Shown in pieces: positions 43,201 to 55,846 of a stretch of 64,000 nt of DNA. The notes below the pieces were generated by a model that was not told the DNA's origin, did not search any database, and saw only the letters and a program-made list of their open reading frames with translations. How positions within the stretch are numbered: position 1 is the stretch's first letter; each line of letters begins with the position of its first letter. Source of the DNA: Benincasa hispida (Eukaryota > Streptophyta > Magnoliopsida > Cucurbitales > Cucurbitaceae); assembly GCF_009727055.1 (NCBI RefSeq), contig NC_052350.1, positions 20,124,365 through 20,188,364 of the forward strand. Direction: 5' to 3'. The translations under genes and the position numbers were made by a program.

Positions 43201-44249
43201 TACCACAATCTCACCTCCACTTATCATTCTACATTCAACCAAAAATGCTTGATCTTCAGCCTCTCACATCTTCACCATACATTTTAGATTGATTCTTGCT
43301 TTCGTTAAACTTGGATTCGCTTGCAAATAACTTTTCGGCCCTCATGAGCAAAGGTCATTGTTAGATTCCACCAATCGACCTCTGTTTTTCCCAAAGAATG
43401 TAACCACAACATCACCAAAATCACGTTGACACTTTCTAACTCTAGTGGCAGAAAGCTATCATTCACCTTCCATTTTCCCATTCTCATTTCCACATTCTTG
43501 CATACCCACTTACCTCCCACCGCAGTTCTCGATCCCAAAACCACTCGTAATTTTTCGTTTCAGTGATTTCCAACTACAAACGATTCGTTAATCCTTTTGA
43601 TATGAAATTATGGGTAGCTCCACAGTCAACCAGTATCACCGCCAGTTTGCCTTTGATCTCCCCTTTAATCTTCATTATTTAAGGGTTCATCAAACCCACA
43701 ACCAAATTCACAGAAAGTTCCGCAATCGGCGAGATTTCTTCATTCACCGTCAAAATATTCAATTCTAGTGTTTCTTCTCTTATTTCATCTTCTTCATGCC
43801 ACTCCAATTCTTCACCGGACGCATGCAAAACAAGTAACCTCAGTTCTTTCAGTTCGTGGCCTTTGCACCGATGCCCAACAGTATACTTTTCATCGCATCA
43901 GAAACAAAGTCCTTTCTCTATTTTCGACTGGAATTTTGCATCTGTTAACCATCTTGCCGAAAATTCTCTCCAGTTATCGTTGTTCGACACACCTTGTTAC
44001 GTGATTGTTCTTATCGAAAATGTCTCTCCAGACTTCCCTCTCTCTTTCATTTCACTACTACCTCCCGTTTTACTCATATTTTCAATATTAAATTTCGAAG
44101 AGTTCGAGTTTTGGATCTTACCTCCATACATTCGCGCCCAACCCGCTTCGACGCGTGCATTTTATCTATCCTCAACACACTACGCTAACGACATCATTTG
44201 CGCTAACCCGGACGGATCCCAACATTCGACCTCAGCTTTTATCCACGGT
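43201..44249 (-). pseudogene. Gypsy F gag C-terminus and protease
   Basis: On the minus strand a CX2C ... GHRC zinc knuckle (DEKYTVGHRCKGHELKELR after the first cysteines, about 43830-43910) is followed by the retropepsin motif LVDCGATHNFIS (about 43600-43643). The protease C-terminal strands follow (43305-43544). A TGA stands where CGA (Arg) is expected inside the knuckle. Copia C interrupts the gag at 44250. Plus-strand open frames over 43768-44499 are antisense accidents. Confidence 0.82.
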
Positions 44250-44254
44250 GCTAA

Positions 44255-46500
44255 TGAAGGAAATCGAAATTGAGATTTCCATAAGCAACGGAAGCAAGAC
44301 CATTCAAAATTACAATCATGAATCAACAAATCATTTACAGTCGACTTCAAAACAAGCGGTTATACAATGTACAGAGAAATTACAGCATCAACCTCAAATG
44401 TATAGAAGGAAAATTGTACTAACAATGGCAAAAGCGTCTCCATGCTCTGATGCACAGTCTGATCGAACAACAACAACCATGAACACCCGATCTACATGAC
44501 CGCAACACCGCACGAACACAACACGAACACTTCACGCTCGTCCTCAACGATCTCCTCGCTCACGAACTTCTTTGCAACAGCGAACGGCTTCCGCAACACC
44601 ACGAACGGCCTCCGAAAAACCTCGACAGTGTCGAGTTGAGTGTGACACCACCAACAAGCCCACCTTGGTATTCTCAGTGTGAGAATCCAAAGGGTGTGCT
44701 CTGTTCAGACTTGGTGTGAGGCAGACGAACGGAGGAAAGAACGATCACGTACACAATTGGGCAAATGGAAAAAGTCGGAGACCTATCGTATAGGTCGATG
44801 CCCAATCGTTTAGATAAAACTATGCGATCGTCTAGCAAAAGAAATGCGATCGTTTAGCTCTATCATTTAGCTCGGTCGATTCTATACAATCGTTTACCTT
44901 GGGCCAGTGATCGTCTAGCAAAGCTATGCGATCATTTAGTAAACACTGCACGATCGTTTAGCTAGAACCTGTACAATCGTTTAGCTCGCCCAGTCATCAT
45001 TTAGTAAATCTGTATTTACTTGATGATTTCCGTGAGTTTTTTTCACCTGAGAGAAAACTCAAATTCTTTTTCAAACTTTTGTGAAAACTTCTGTAAAATC
45101 TATTTTTCAAAATAGGAAACCGATTTTCTTTTAAACTCACGGCTACCATGATCAATAACTACCCACTACTATGGTTATTTAAAAGAAAAAGTATTAATTA
45201 TCTAATAATTAATATTATTATAAACATAAATGATAGCCAACTTATCATACTATATTGATAACCTATAGTTTTAATATTTCATCTCGTGAAATATATAAAC
45301 CATAATTCTTTTCCTATTCCATGGTACTTAATGTAAATCTCATTCACATCAATCCTTCACTACATGTATCTTATACATCATACCGATTATATCATATATA
45401 ATCAAAATACTTCTTGTCAATTTGAACATTTCAAATCAACACCAAGAACTGATCCTTCAACATGAATCCAAGCTACTATGGGGACCTCATGGACCTGTAG
45501 ATCCGAAGCTCCAACGGTATGTGAATAATTGACTAAACTCTTTAGTCACGAGATCCACCATCCGTTAACTGCCAGGCACTCCACTAAAGGACCGACAGCC
45601 GAACTCTCTTCACAAAAAGATATATTATGTGTCCATCTTAACCAATGAGCAGTGCGACAACCCTTCACAGATCGCTCGTAAGTACAGCTGGGCCAATAAC
45701 CGTTATGCCTCTATAGTTACATCTATTTCCTTAAGTACCACTGATCCCTCTAATGAACATAAATCATAGTCCTACTATGACTGAGTCTTTTCTTCCAAAG
45801 AGAAAGCTGTGGCCACTATGTTCAAGCCCCAGAATCAGCCTTTAAGGGAGCAATCTCTCTACTTATCCCTGCTTCGGGAAAGGAGTGAATTCCATATTGT
45901 GGATTGAGTTCCCAGATCCTAGATTAGACAAGTCCCCAAAAACGTAGGCATGTTGAGTTGGCAATCTGGCCACTCTCACCCATACTAATCAAAGGACCCG
46001 CCCTCAAAGGCAGGAGTTCACAAAACACTCAAGATTGAAGTCGTGTCACCTATGGTCGTTTAGGTGAGATGCAAGTCTCTAGTATCAACGGTGTTATATA
46101 CAGAGTCTAGTCATCTCGTGGTCCAGGTCTTATACAAACTCTTTGTATAGGACACCCTCGCTCCACGTCTCCACATAAATGGTCAGAATCTACCATTTGT
46201 AGTAGTTTACAACACATTGCAAACCTCTATAAAGTGGGCCATATCTGTATATTCACAAGATCAGGTATCCCACCATAATCCTTATACTACAGACCGATTT
46301 AGGTTATCACTTAAGGCATGATCCACTTATAATCACATATACATGCTTAAGTTCACATAAGATAACCAAGGAGCTTTGTTTATTGGATAGAGTAAAATGC
46401 CAGAAATTAAATAATACTTATTTTAATTCATTGAACAAATGAGTATCTTTACATGAGACTCTGGGAGAATTAGGACCACCAATCCCATAATTTCCCAACA
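44255..46500 (-). repeat. 3' LTR of Copia C
   Basis: Minus-strand start TGTTGGGAAATTATGGG and end GATTTCCTTCA, about 2.25 kb, matching the Copia A LTRs. The ~130 bp that precede the LTR in A, including the polypurine tract, are deleted here. Confidence 0.9.
44815..45000. repeat. CGATCG array in the C 3' LTR
   Basis: Eight to ten units (such as ATGCGATCGTTTAGCTC and GCACGATCGTTTAGC), three with exact CGATCG, lie in the position matching the arrays of Copia A. Confidence 0.82.
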
Positions 46501-46975
46501 TCCGCAGTGTCCCGCAGACCCAGACTCTCCAGGTGACCTTTGAACACTTTAGTCGTGAGGGCCTTTGTAAAAGGGATCAACAACGTTGTGGCTCCGATGC
46601 GATCTGCTCGTCTATCACATCACCACGACGCACAATCTCCCCTGATCAGGTGATATTTTCGTTCTATGTGCATTACCTCGACGATGACTCCAAAGGCTCC
46701 TTCAAAATTTTGCCATAGCCCTGCTATCAACAATAAAGAGTGATAGAAAAAATCCATATTTGAACAACTTCCAAATCTGTAAGGAACTTCCTTAGCCAAA
46801 CAACCTCTTAACTGTTTCACAAGACCGCTACATATTCGGCTTCCATAGTGGAGTCCCGCGATGCATCCTTGCTTGATGCTTCGCCAAACTACAGCCCTTC
46901 CATTTAGAAAGTAAACACTGACAACCGTATCAGATTTGTGAGAATCTCGATCAGTCTGAAATTCAGAGTCCGTGT
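46501..46975 (-). pseudogene. Copia C RNase H, decayed
   Basis: Fragments of KQLRGCLAKEVPYRFG and of the HIERKYHLIRGD block on the minus strand match the RNase H of Copia A but in shifting frames. A stretch near 46820-46870 matches the ASRDSTMEAEY region. Confidence 0.75.
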
Positions 46976-48020
46976 TATCCTGTAAGGATCAAATCCTTAT
47001 CTCCATATACAAGCATGTAGTCCTTCATTCTCCGAAGATACTTTTGGATCATCTTGACCACTGTCCAGTGATCAAATCTTGGATTGGACTGATACCGATT
47101 GACAATCCCTATTGCATAGCAAATGTCAGGTCTGGTACACAACATTGCATACATCAAGCTTCCTACAGCAGAAGCATAGGGAATCCGTCTCATCTTCTTA
47201 ACCTCTTGAGGTGTCTTAGGACATTGATCCTTAGACAGAACGATTCCATGCCTAAAAGGTAACAAACCCCTCTTGGAATCCTGCATCCTGTAACTGATCA
47301 ATATTTGATCAATGTACGATGCCTAAGACAGGACTACCTGTTTTTCTTGCGATCCCGAATGATCTTGACCCCGAGAACATACTGTGCCTCTCCCAAATCT
47401 TTCATTTGGAACTGGGCAGCTAGCCAACTCTTAATGTCAGTCAGATATCCTACATCATTTCCAATGAGTAGGATATCATCTACAGACAGTACCAGGAAAG
47501 CTACTGAGCTGTTGATAATCTTCTTATAAACACAAGGCTCATCAACATTCTGGTCAAAGCCAAACGACTTGACAGTAGTGTCAAATCTGATGTTCCATGA
47601 TCGAGATGCTTGTTTCAGCCCATAAATGGACCTATTAAGCTTGCAAACTCTTTGCTCTTGATCTGGAACTACGAACCCCTTTGGTTGAGTCATATAGATG
47701 GTCTCCTCAAGATTACCATTCAGAAAGGTAGTCTTGACGTCTATTTGCAATATTTCATAATCATAAAATGTGGCTATGGACAGGAGAATCTTGATAGACT
47801 TTAGCATGAAAATAGGTGAGAAAGTTTCCTCTTAGTCAACTCCCTCAACCTCGGTATAACCCTTTGCCACGAGCCTAGCCTTAAAGGTTTGCACCTTTCC
47901 ATCTACACCTTTTGTTCGCTTATAGATCCACTTATACCCAATAGGTTTTACCCCATCAGGTGGATCAACAAGTTCCTAGACGTTGTTGAAGTACATAGAC
48001 TCTATTTCCTGGTTCATGGC
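46976..48020 (-). pseudogene. Copia C reverse transcriptase, broken
   Basis: The minus strand gives LQIDVKTTFLNGNLEETIYM, IYGLKQASRSW and SFGFDQNVDEPCVYKKI, then the catalytic region as SVDDILLIG (about 47460-47486), where tyrosine of YVDD has become serine. MKDLGEAQYVLGVKII follows and then, after a break near 47330, SYRMQDSKRGLLPFRHG to the RNase H linker (46975-47301). The N-terminal part (VDPPDGVKPIGYKWIYKR) lies at 47830-47985 with a stop at 47834. It is closely related to 3272-4410. Confidence 0.9.
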
Positions 48021-49340
48021 TTTAACCCATTCATCTTTGTCAACATCCTCCATTGATTTCTTAAAAGACAACGGATCCTCGACCCCATCATTTGTAATGA
48101 TGTTTTCGGCTTCGGTTTAACCCATGTATCGATCAAGTGGGTTCATAACTCTCCCACTACGTCGAGGCAGTCTCAACTCTTGAGCTGGTTGACTAGACGT
48201 CTTGACCTCAACAACTCTTGTTAATCTGTCGACCTGTTCAACAACTCATGTTGAACCCTCAGCAGTCACAGTCTAACTTGAGATTTTACGTAAAACGAGT
48301 TTACTTCGTGGTTTATGATCCCTCATGTGATCTTCTTCCAAGAAGATGGCATTAGTGGAAACAAACACTTTGTTCTCACTTGAATCATAGAAGTATCCTC
48401 CTCTCGTTTTCTTGGGGTAGCCCATAAAGAGGCAAACCTTTGAACGCGGTTCCAACCTCTTTGGGTTAGTCACTAACACATGTGTCAAACAATCTTAAAT
48501 CCTGAAGTGGCGTAAACTACCTTTATGGCCTCTCCGTAACTCAAAAGGTGTTTTAAAAACCCTTTTCGAGGGAATACTGTTCAGGATATAACATGCAGTC
48601 TGTACTACATAACCCCAAAACGAGTATGGAAGATGAGCATAAATCATCATAGACCGAACCATGTACAACAAGGTCCTGTTTCTCCTTTCTGATACACCAT
48701 TCTACTGAGGTGTACCTGGGGTCGAGAGTTGGGACGCAATCCCATGTTCTATCATATAGTTTTGGAATTGGAGGTCCATATACTCTCCACCACGATCAGA
48801 TCATAGTGTTTTTATCTTCTTACATAATAAGTTTTCAACTTCAGCCTTATACTCCTTGTACTTGTCAAGAGCTTCAGACTTACGTTGCATTAGGAAGAGA
48901 TACCCAAACCTTGAATAATCATCTATGAAAGAGATAAAATATTCATACCCACCTCGAGCTCTAACATTAATCGGACCACAGAGGTCTGAATGTACAAGCT
49001 CCAAGGCTTCCTTGGCTTTGTAACCTTTTCCAGTAAAAGGTCGTTTGGTCATCTTGCCTTCGAGGCATGATTTACATACCAACAAGAATTTTTCTTCTAA
49101 ACTCTTTAGAAGTCCACTTTTCACCAACTTCTCAATTCTATTGAGGTTGATGTGACCAAACCTTAGATGCCAAAGATGGGCATTTTCCTTTGGAGAAACC
49201 TTTGGTCTTTTAGCTTTTGTTGCCGTACTAAACATTTCAGTGTTAAACAAGGCCTTTATGACTAACAATCTTAGTACATATAAGCTATTTTCCATTGAAC
49301 CAGAACCAATCTCCATTCCATTCTTGAAAGTAAACACTTT
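48021..49340 (-). pseudogene. Copia C integrase, broken
   Basis: On the minus strand the GAG-pre-integrase zinc site (HLWHLRFGHIN ... CKSCLEGKM) is followed by the DDE core: HSDLCGP, FIDDYSRFGYLF, SDRGGEY near 48800, and NGVSERRNRT near 48690. The C-terminal segment is VCLFMGYPKKTRGG (48273-48488). Stops occur in the TPQ-NGV stretch and near 48470. The region 48021-48270 is a decayed acidic linker. Confidence 0.88.
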
Positions 49341-49760
49341 ATTTTAAGAAAAGGAGATGGTATAGCCTTGTTCAATGAGACAAGAAACCGAGATTAAATT
49401 CCTCTTAATATGAGGAACTACAAAAACATTATCCAGTAACAGATAACGTTTCTTGTCAACAAATAACTTCAGCCTGCCTACAGCAACAGCTAAAACAACC
49501 TCACCATTACTGACTCAAAGAGTCATCTCTCCCTGTGGCAACGTTTGCCAGGAACTAAATCTTTGGTAAGAGGAACTGACATGATTGGTAGCACCTGAAT
49601 CTAGGATCCAGTCAAAATCATCATTCTCTACCAGACATGTCTCCAAGGCCAATAAATCATATTTACTGTCTTGTCTCCTCTTTTGGAGAGTAGTGGGATG
49701 GAGGTTGTTTGCCACGAAATTCGTTTCACACGATTCTTTCCACTGTAATAAATCGATCAT
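49341..49760 (-). pseudogene. Copia C protease remnant
   Basis: The minus strand has KYDLLALETCLVENDDFDWI followed by LDSGATNHVSSS, the aspartic protease active site with its N-terminal linker. The zinc knuckle and capsid that normally precede it are absent: coding stops about 60 bp upstream and leader-like DNA begins. The stretch 49341-49515 continues the protease in shifted frames. Confidence 0.85.
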
Positions 49761-51544
49761 TTTTTAAAAGCTTTAAACGAAAATACTAATGAGTTGCTGA
49801 AAAGAAAAACACATTGACCTACGTTAGGTTTTAAACAAATACCCGTTGTAAAACAAAAAAACATCCAATAAGGTTTTAGCAAAAGTAACATGAACCCCGT
49901 TTGACATTTAGTTTCGCAATGACACTTCAAAGGTTTAGGACAAAAGTTGTCGAAGGGAGGTTAGTTATCCCTCCTCTGAATTGAGAAGATCTAAATCAGT
50001 CATTAATACCAGAACAACTCTTGCTCCTATAACGACTAGCCATCATTGATTTGACCAAGAGATCATTAACTTAATTAACAATCACACTTTCCCAAAAGGC
50101 CAATCCGAAGGGAAAAAATCCGATTAGGGCAAAACCTAAAGCGACCCTATCCATTTCTGGAGTTCACCTTAATATTGATCAACTGCACAAAACCCATCCG
50201 AAGGGGGCTGCATCGAAGGTGACACGAGGGTGTACAGAATGATTTTACGGTGTGAACCAATGACAGAGACCATAGTATGTGTTGGCGAATACCCTTCACC
50301 CACTTACTATAAATACTCTCTCCGTCCACCTTGATATTGACTCATGCAAACACCATCCAAAGGGGGATGCATCCTGAGGCATCTCGAGGCCAAACATGGA
50401 TCTCACGGTGTGAACATACAGGGAGAAACCTGAGTGGAATCATAGACATATCTGATATGCCTTCTATTCCCATTGAGTACTTTATAACCTAGGTTTTAGT
50501 TTATTTAGAAAAAACACGGCTAAGGATTTTAACTAAGTGATTTTTAGGTTTTCCCAAGAGTAACATTTACCTTGGATAGTTGAACAACTTTTGATCATCA
50601 TCCATTAAACTCTTTAACAGAGTCTTTGACCAAAACGTCGTATGCTTGTTGAAAATCTATCTAATTCACCTTTCCAGGTAGGTTCCGAAGTAGGGGTATT
50701 ATGTTTCTGTCAACTTAAGAACCCCAGACAAGCCAGAACCCACCTTAGACCAAAGGTCCCTTATAGATAAGTTTACAATAAATTTAATTTTTTATTCTAA
50801 CCAATTTAATCCCATTAAACCGATTTTAAATGATTAATCTAGGTTACTAAACTCTTTAGAACCATTTGAACTTAGGTCTATCTCAATCCAATTCTAAAAC
50901 CCTTTTAAAAAACTTGAGTTCACCCGAAGTTCGCATGCAACTATGAATTATTGATTTTAGGTCTAATTTCCTTTATAACACTTATAAACGGAAACAACCA
51001 CCATAATGCGAAGCTAACACATGCAAGGCATTCATAACGATTATAAACGGCCTAAGTGTCATCCTTAATGCATTGTCCACTCATTGTTATTTCTTTTATA
51101 TAACACTTATACAAAACCGCAATGAAACAAGCAAAACATGCTTCCATTCACCCTTAGACTATAACATTTATAATAAAAGGATGATGCATGATAACGCTCA
51201 ATGCATGCAAAATATAACTCTTATATTTCATGATGCATGCGCATGCTTTCAAGTAATTTCTTCATGCAATATTATAATATTTATAATACATGATACATGA
51301 GTAATTGTACAACCTAAGTTGGGTTTTTAACTATATGAAAAATACTTTGATATATAAGAACCATACATCACATGTATAAGCAATAAAAGTTGATGAACCG
51401 GTTAAAATTACCTTTAAACACAAAAGGGAAAGCAAACTATTACAAAGACAAGGAGTCTCCGGTTCAAACAGGTGAATCGGGTCTTGAACCGCTCGAAAAA
51501 GCATCGCTTCATCTAACGATAAAACAAACCCTTCGTTTTATCGC
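49761..51544 (-). other. Leader-like non-coding region of Copia C
   Basis: No gene is visible. Blocks around 50150-50440 (including CTTCACCCACTTACTAT and CTCACGGTGTGAAC) and 50700-50760 (GTCAACTTAAG..CCCC) recur in the Copia H leader at about 60640-60890 and 61165-61190. The two elements therefore share an old non-coding leader. Gag, expected between this leader and protease, is missing. Confidence 0.65.
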
Positions 51545-51645
51545 TTACCAGCGCTCCCAGAGTTAAACGATCATTTAGCATTATTATACGATCGTCTAGA
51601 AAAACCCAAACGATCGTTTAGCCATTACAACATGATTGTGTACCT
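51545..51645. repeat. CGATCG array in the C leader, part 1
   Basis: Units such as TATACGATCGTCTAG and CCAAACGATCGTTTAGCC; continues at 53578 after the solo LTR S1. Confidence 0.78.
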
Positions 51646-51649
51646 TTAC

Positions 51650-53572
51650 TGTAACAACCCAAATTTGTACACATACACTACAGGAAATTAAATGTCAAAT
51701 GTTACGACAAAATTTTATTTAAAGGGGTGGTAAATGTAATACCTTAACCTTAATTTAGAAAGCAGGAAAACAAATAAAATATATAATTAAGAATGAAAAA
51801 TATATAAACTTAATAGGAAAATCGGGTGGAAATTTAGAATTGGAAAAAAATAAGAAATTTATTAATTATCCAAAAATAATGAATAAGGGGGCAGAATCAG
51901 GGAGGATTATTAGAAGTTGGACCGCAACTAATTCAGGAGACCAAAGGGCAGTAGATAACTTTTGGTTTTGGGCACTGCTCATTGGAAGAATTGGAGGTGA
52001 ATTAATTGCCCATATACTCTTAAAATTTGAAAAAAGTTAAAAGGGGAAATGGAATCCACAAGCAATGAAGGCAACTCACACCGTGAAAACTAGCGAGATT
52101 GGAGAAAAAATTGGAGAGAGCGAGAGTGGAGAGAAAATTGGAGAAAGCGAGATTCTCAGCGAGACAATAGGAGAGAGCGGGAGGAGAGTGAGAGCAAGAG
52201 TCACGAGAGCCAAACCAGCGAGAAATCTGGAGAAGAGTGAGATTTATGAGAACAGAAAGAGCGACATTTGGACAGAAGCATGGATTATGCGTTGAGTTTG
52301 GCCACGATCTTATAGATTATACATGGAAAACCCTAAAAATTGAATACAAACAAAGGTTAAAGATTTAGGGCAAACGTTAACCAAACTTAGGTGTCTTATT
52401 AAGAGAAATAATTAAACCTAAGTAATTTTAAAGAAGACACATTTGTAGGATGAGTTATCACACTGAGAAGAGCTGAAAACCACTATAAATAGGACCTTTT
52501 TCCTGAAGATTTAACCATTTCTCAAACAAATCTCAGTAACAAAAGAATCGTGTGAAAGATAAGTGTTGGTGCTTGCCCAAAATTTCCTTCTAGTTAAAGA
52601 GGGAAAGCTCTACTGATCAAACCATAAGGAATAATAAGGAATAATTAGGATCGCAGTCAAGGTAAGTAGTTATCTCACCCTCTTTAATGTTTTCATGGTA
52701 GTGTACCTTTAATATGTTGCATAATTATGTTATTGTTATGTTGCATTACATGTTAAAATACGTTTATCGACAAGGGACCCCATGCATTATGTTTGTTCAT
52801 AAGATTAAATTTTAATTAAGATAAAGGTTATGCTTCTAGGGCTAGTAGGCATGTATGGTTGCACGCCTCTAGACCCAATTCTATGTCAAGATTATTTATT
52901 AGGGCTAGCAGGGCATGTATGGTTGCACCCCTCTAGACCCAATTCTATGTCAAGATTTATGCTAGGGACTAAAACAAGGTATGTATGGTTGCACCCCTAG
53001 TCCAATCTTACGTTTATGTTAATGGTTGATGTTGGATGCGACTCTGGCCCTACTAACTGCATAACCCGCTAATTATCAGATGGGTTAGTTTCCCGCTTAA
53101 GTCCTCATCTTTCTATCAGGGCGGAAGAAATTTACGTTAGAAGCATAACGACCACCACATGTTGTTATTATGTTTTTCGTCCCAATCATATGTTTTCAGA
53201 ATATGTTGCATGTAATCCATTTGGTCACAACCCTAGTGAGAAACTACTTACTGGGTATATTATATACTCATCCTATTTTTATAAGACTTTGTAGGTAAGA
53301 ACACAACATAGGTGGCAAGAACTAGACGTCGGCTCAATGGCCAACCATCAAACTCACTATTATAAGGCATATGCATTTTGGTATCACTACGCTAGTGTTT
53401 TATGGATCCTGGTGTTTTGTAAAATAAACTTTTTATAGTTTTCTACCTAATTAATAAAATTTTAGATATGTTTCTTTGAGATTTTTGCCAAAAACTCATC
53501 TCATGATAAGAAAAGTCTAAGTATGCATGTCGTAGCGGTCGGACCATAATATGTAAGGATCCGGTCGTTATA
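51650..53572 (+). mobile_element. Solo LTR S1
   Basis: It starts TGTAACAACC and ends GGTCGTTATA, a near-perfect inverted repeat (last base pair TA, not CA). It is 1923 bp long and flanked by perfect TTTAC duplications (51645-51649 and 53573-53577). It has a TATA box near 52486 (CTATAAATAGG) and a 63-bp tandem repeat. There is no retroviral coding. The short frame at 52065-52295 is built from a GAGA-rich repeat and is not called. The termini resemble those of large Gypsy LTRs. Confidence 0.92.
52836..53015 (+). repeat. 63-bp tandem repeat in S1
   Basis: Three units start at 52836, 52899 and 52962, each with AGGGCTAG / GGACTA, GCATGTATGGTTGCAC, CCTCTAGACCCAATT and CTATGTCAAGAT. The third is degenerate. 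Confidence 0.85.
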
Positions 53573-53577
53573 TTTAC

Positions 53578-54170
53578 TAAGCGATGAGGCCTGAAGTACA
53601 CGATCGCTTAGCGTGCTCCACATGACGTCCGCCTTTCGCGATCGTCTAAGCGACTACGATGCTGCAAAGCACCATCGCTTAAGCGATCGCTTGCTAGCGT
53701 CTTCGTACCGCATACGTGCGATCGCATAGGTAGTAACGAAGCGATGAAGCTTGCTAACTACACGATCGTCTAGTGCCACGCCTTCTACTAAACGACGAGC
53801 ATCGCATGATCCCACTACAAATCGCCTAACTCTAGTGCCTACGCGGTCGGGAAACCAAAAAATGCCACACAATATGGGTAAACGATTTTTACCCCATCGC
53901 TTAGCATTAGTTAAACGATCGTTTAGAAAAATAATACACGATTGTCAAAAAAAAATCTAAACGATCAGTTAGTAAAATCCCTACGATCGTTTACCTGAGG
54001 CTACATGATCAGGTCAACGTTGATCTTCTTCTTCGTTGAGAACTGCATCGCCAAGCACCGAAGCTTCATCACGAACGACTCGACGAACTCGAACTTTTCG
54101 AATTACAAACTCGATTGCAAAGTTAATTTTACCCAAAAACACAGGTAATAATACCAATTAAAGCATCAAA
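53578..54170 (-). repeat. CGATCG array in the C leader, part 2
   Basis: This is the densest array of the window, with about seven exact CGATCG. It includes a perfect 12-bp palindrome AAGCGATCGCTT (53681-53692) and a 14-bp palindrome TAAACGATCGTTTA (53912-53925). After about 54010 the sequence is plain leader with only a damaged remnant of the primer site (minus-strand TTGGTATTATTACC near 54150). Confidence 0.82.
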
Positions 54171-55841
54171 TGAGAGAAGTTAAGAGACCTATCCTAAGGT
54201 CGATGCCAATTGTTTTAGATAAAACTATGCGATCGTTTAGCTCTATCATTCAGCTTGGTCGATTCTACACGATCGCTTACCTTGGGCCAGCGATGTCGTC
54301 TACAAAAAGCTAATGTGATCGTTTAGTAAACACTGCATGATTGTTTAGCTTTAGAACCTGCACGATCGTTTAGGCTCGCTAGTCATCGTTTAGTAAATCT
54401 GTATTTACCTGACGACTTCCGTGAGTTTCTTTTCACCTGAGAAAAAACTCAAATTCTTTTTCAAACTTTTGTAAAAAACTTTTGTAAAAACTCTTTTTCA
54501 AAAATAGGAAACCGATTTTTCTTTAAACTCATGGTTACCATGATCAATAAACCACCCACTACTTTGATTATTTAAATGAAATAATTAATTATCTAATAAT
54601 TAATATTATATAAACATAAATGATAACCAACTTATCATACTATATTGATAACCTATAGTTTTAATATTTCATCTTGTGAAATATAAACCATAGTTCTTTT
54701 CCTATTTCATGGTACTTAATGTAAATCTCATTTACATACATCATACCGATTATATCATATATAATCAAAATACCTCTTGTCAATTTGAACATTTCAAATC
54801 AACACCAAGAACTGATCCTTCAACATGAATCCAAGCTACCAAGGGGACCTCATGGACCTGTAAATCCGAAGCTCCAACGGTACGTGAATAACTGACTAAA
54901 CTCTTTAGTTGCGGGATCCACCATCTATTAATTGCCAGGCACTCCACTAAAGACCGATAGTTGAACTCTTCTCACTCCAGATATATTATGTGTCCATCTT
55001 AACCAATGAGCAGTGCGACAACCCTTCACAGATCGCTCGTAAGTATAGATGGGCCAATAATCGTTATGCCCCTGTAATTACATCTTCCTTAAGTACCACT
55101 GCTCCCTCTAATGAACATAAATCATAGTCCTACTATGACTGAATCTTTTCTTCCAAAGAGAAGCTGTGGCCACCATGTTCAAGCCAAGAAATCAACCCTT
55201 AAGGGAGCAATTGCTCTACTTATTATGCTTCGGGAAAGGAGTGAATTCCATATTGTGGATTGAGTTCCCAGCTCCCAGATTAGACAAATCCTCAAAAAGT
55301 AGGCATGTTGAGTTGGCAATCTGGCCACTCTCACCCATATTAATCAAAGAACCGCCCTCAAAGGCAGGAGTTCACAAAACACTTAGGATTGAGGTCGTGT
55401 CACCTATGGTCGTTTAGGTGATATGAAAGTCTCTAGTATCAACGGCGTTATATACAGAGTTTAGTCATCTCGTGGTCCAGGTCTTATACAAATTCTTTGT
55501 ATAGGAAACCCCCTTTCTACATCTCCACACGAATGGTCAAGATCTACCATTTGTAGTAGTTTGCAATACTTGCAAACCTCTACAAAGCGGGCCGTATCCA
55601 TAGTGTCACCAGGATCAGGTATCCCACCTTAATTCTTATAGTACAGACCGATTTAGGTTATCACTTAAGACATGATCCACTTGTATATCACATATACATG
55701 CTTAAGCTCACATACCAAGGATCCTTGTTTATTGGATATGAGTAAATGCCAGAATTAAATAACACTTATTTTATTCATTGAATAATGTGTATCTTTACAA
55801 AACAACAAGACTTCGAGAGAATTAGGACACCAATCCCAACA
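54171..55841 (-). repeat. 5' LTR of Copia C, U5 end missing
   Basis: It matches the 3' LTR from TGTTGGGATTGG (55841) down to about the GACCTATC..AAGGTC segment, then similarity ends. Roughly 500 bp of the LTR end are missing next to the damaged primer site. Its array at about 54190-54395 has three exact CGATCG. Confidence 0.85.
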
Positions 55842-55846
55842 GCTAA

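Larger units (their letters stand above)
44255..55841 (-). mobile_element. Copia element C (same family as A), gag missing
   Basis: It is flanked by perfect GCTAA duplications (44250-44254 and 55842-55846) inside Gypsy F gag. 3' LTR 44255-46500; RNase H, RT and integrase at 46501-49340; protease remnant at 49515-49760; long non-coding leader 49761-54170, itself carrying solo LTR S1; 5' LTR 54171-55841, shortened at its U5 end. Confidence 0.92.

Noticed and set aside
43768..44499. Plus-strand open frames of up to 136 codons
   Set aside because: They are antisense to the clear zinc knuckle and protease of Gypsy F and to the Copia C LTR.
52065..52295. 76-codon frame in solo LTR S1
   Set aside because: It is made of GAGA/GGAGAAA simple repeats in an LTR.
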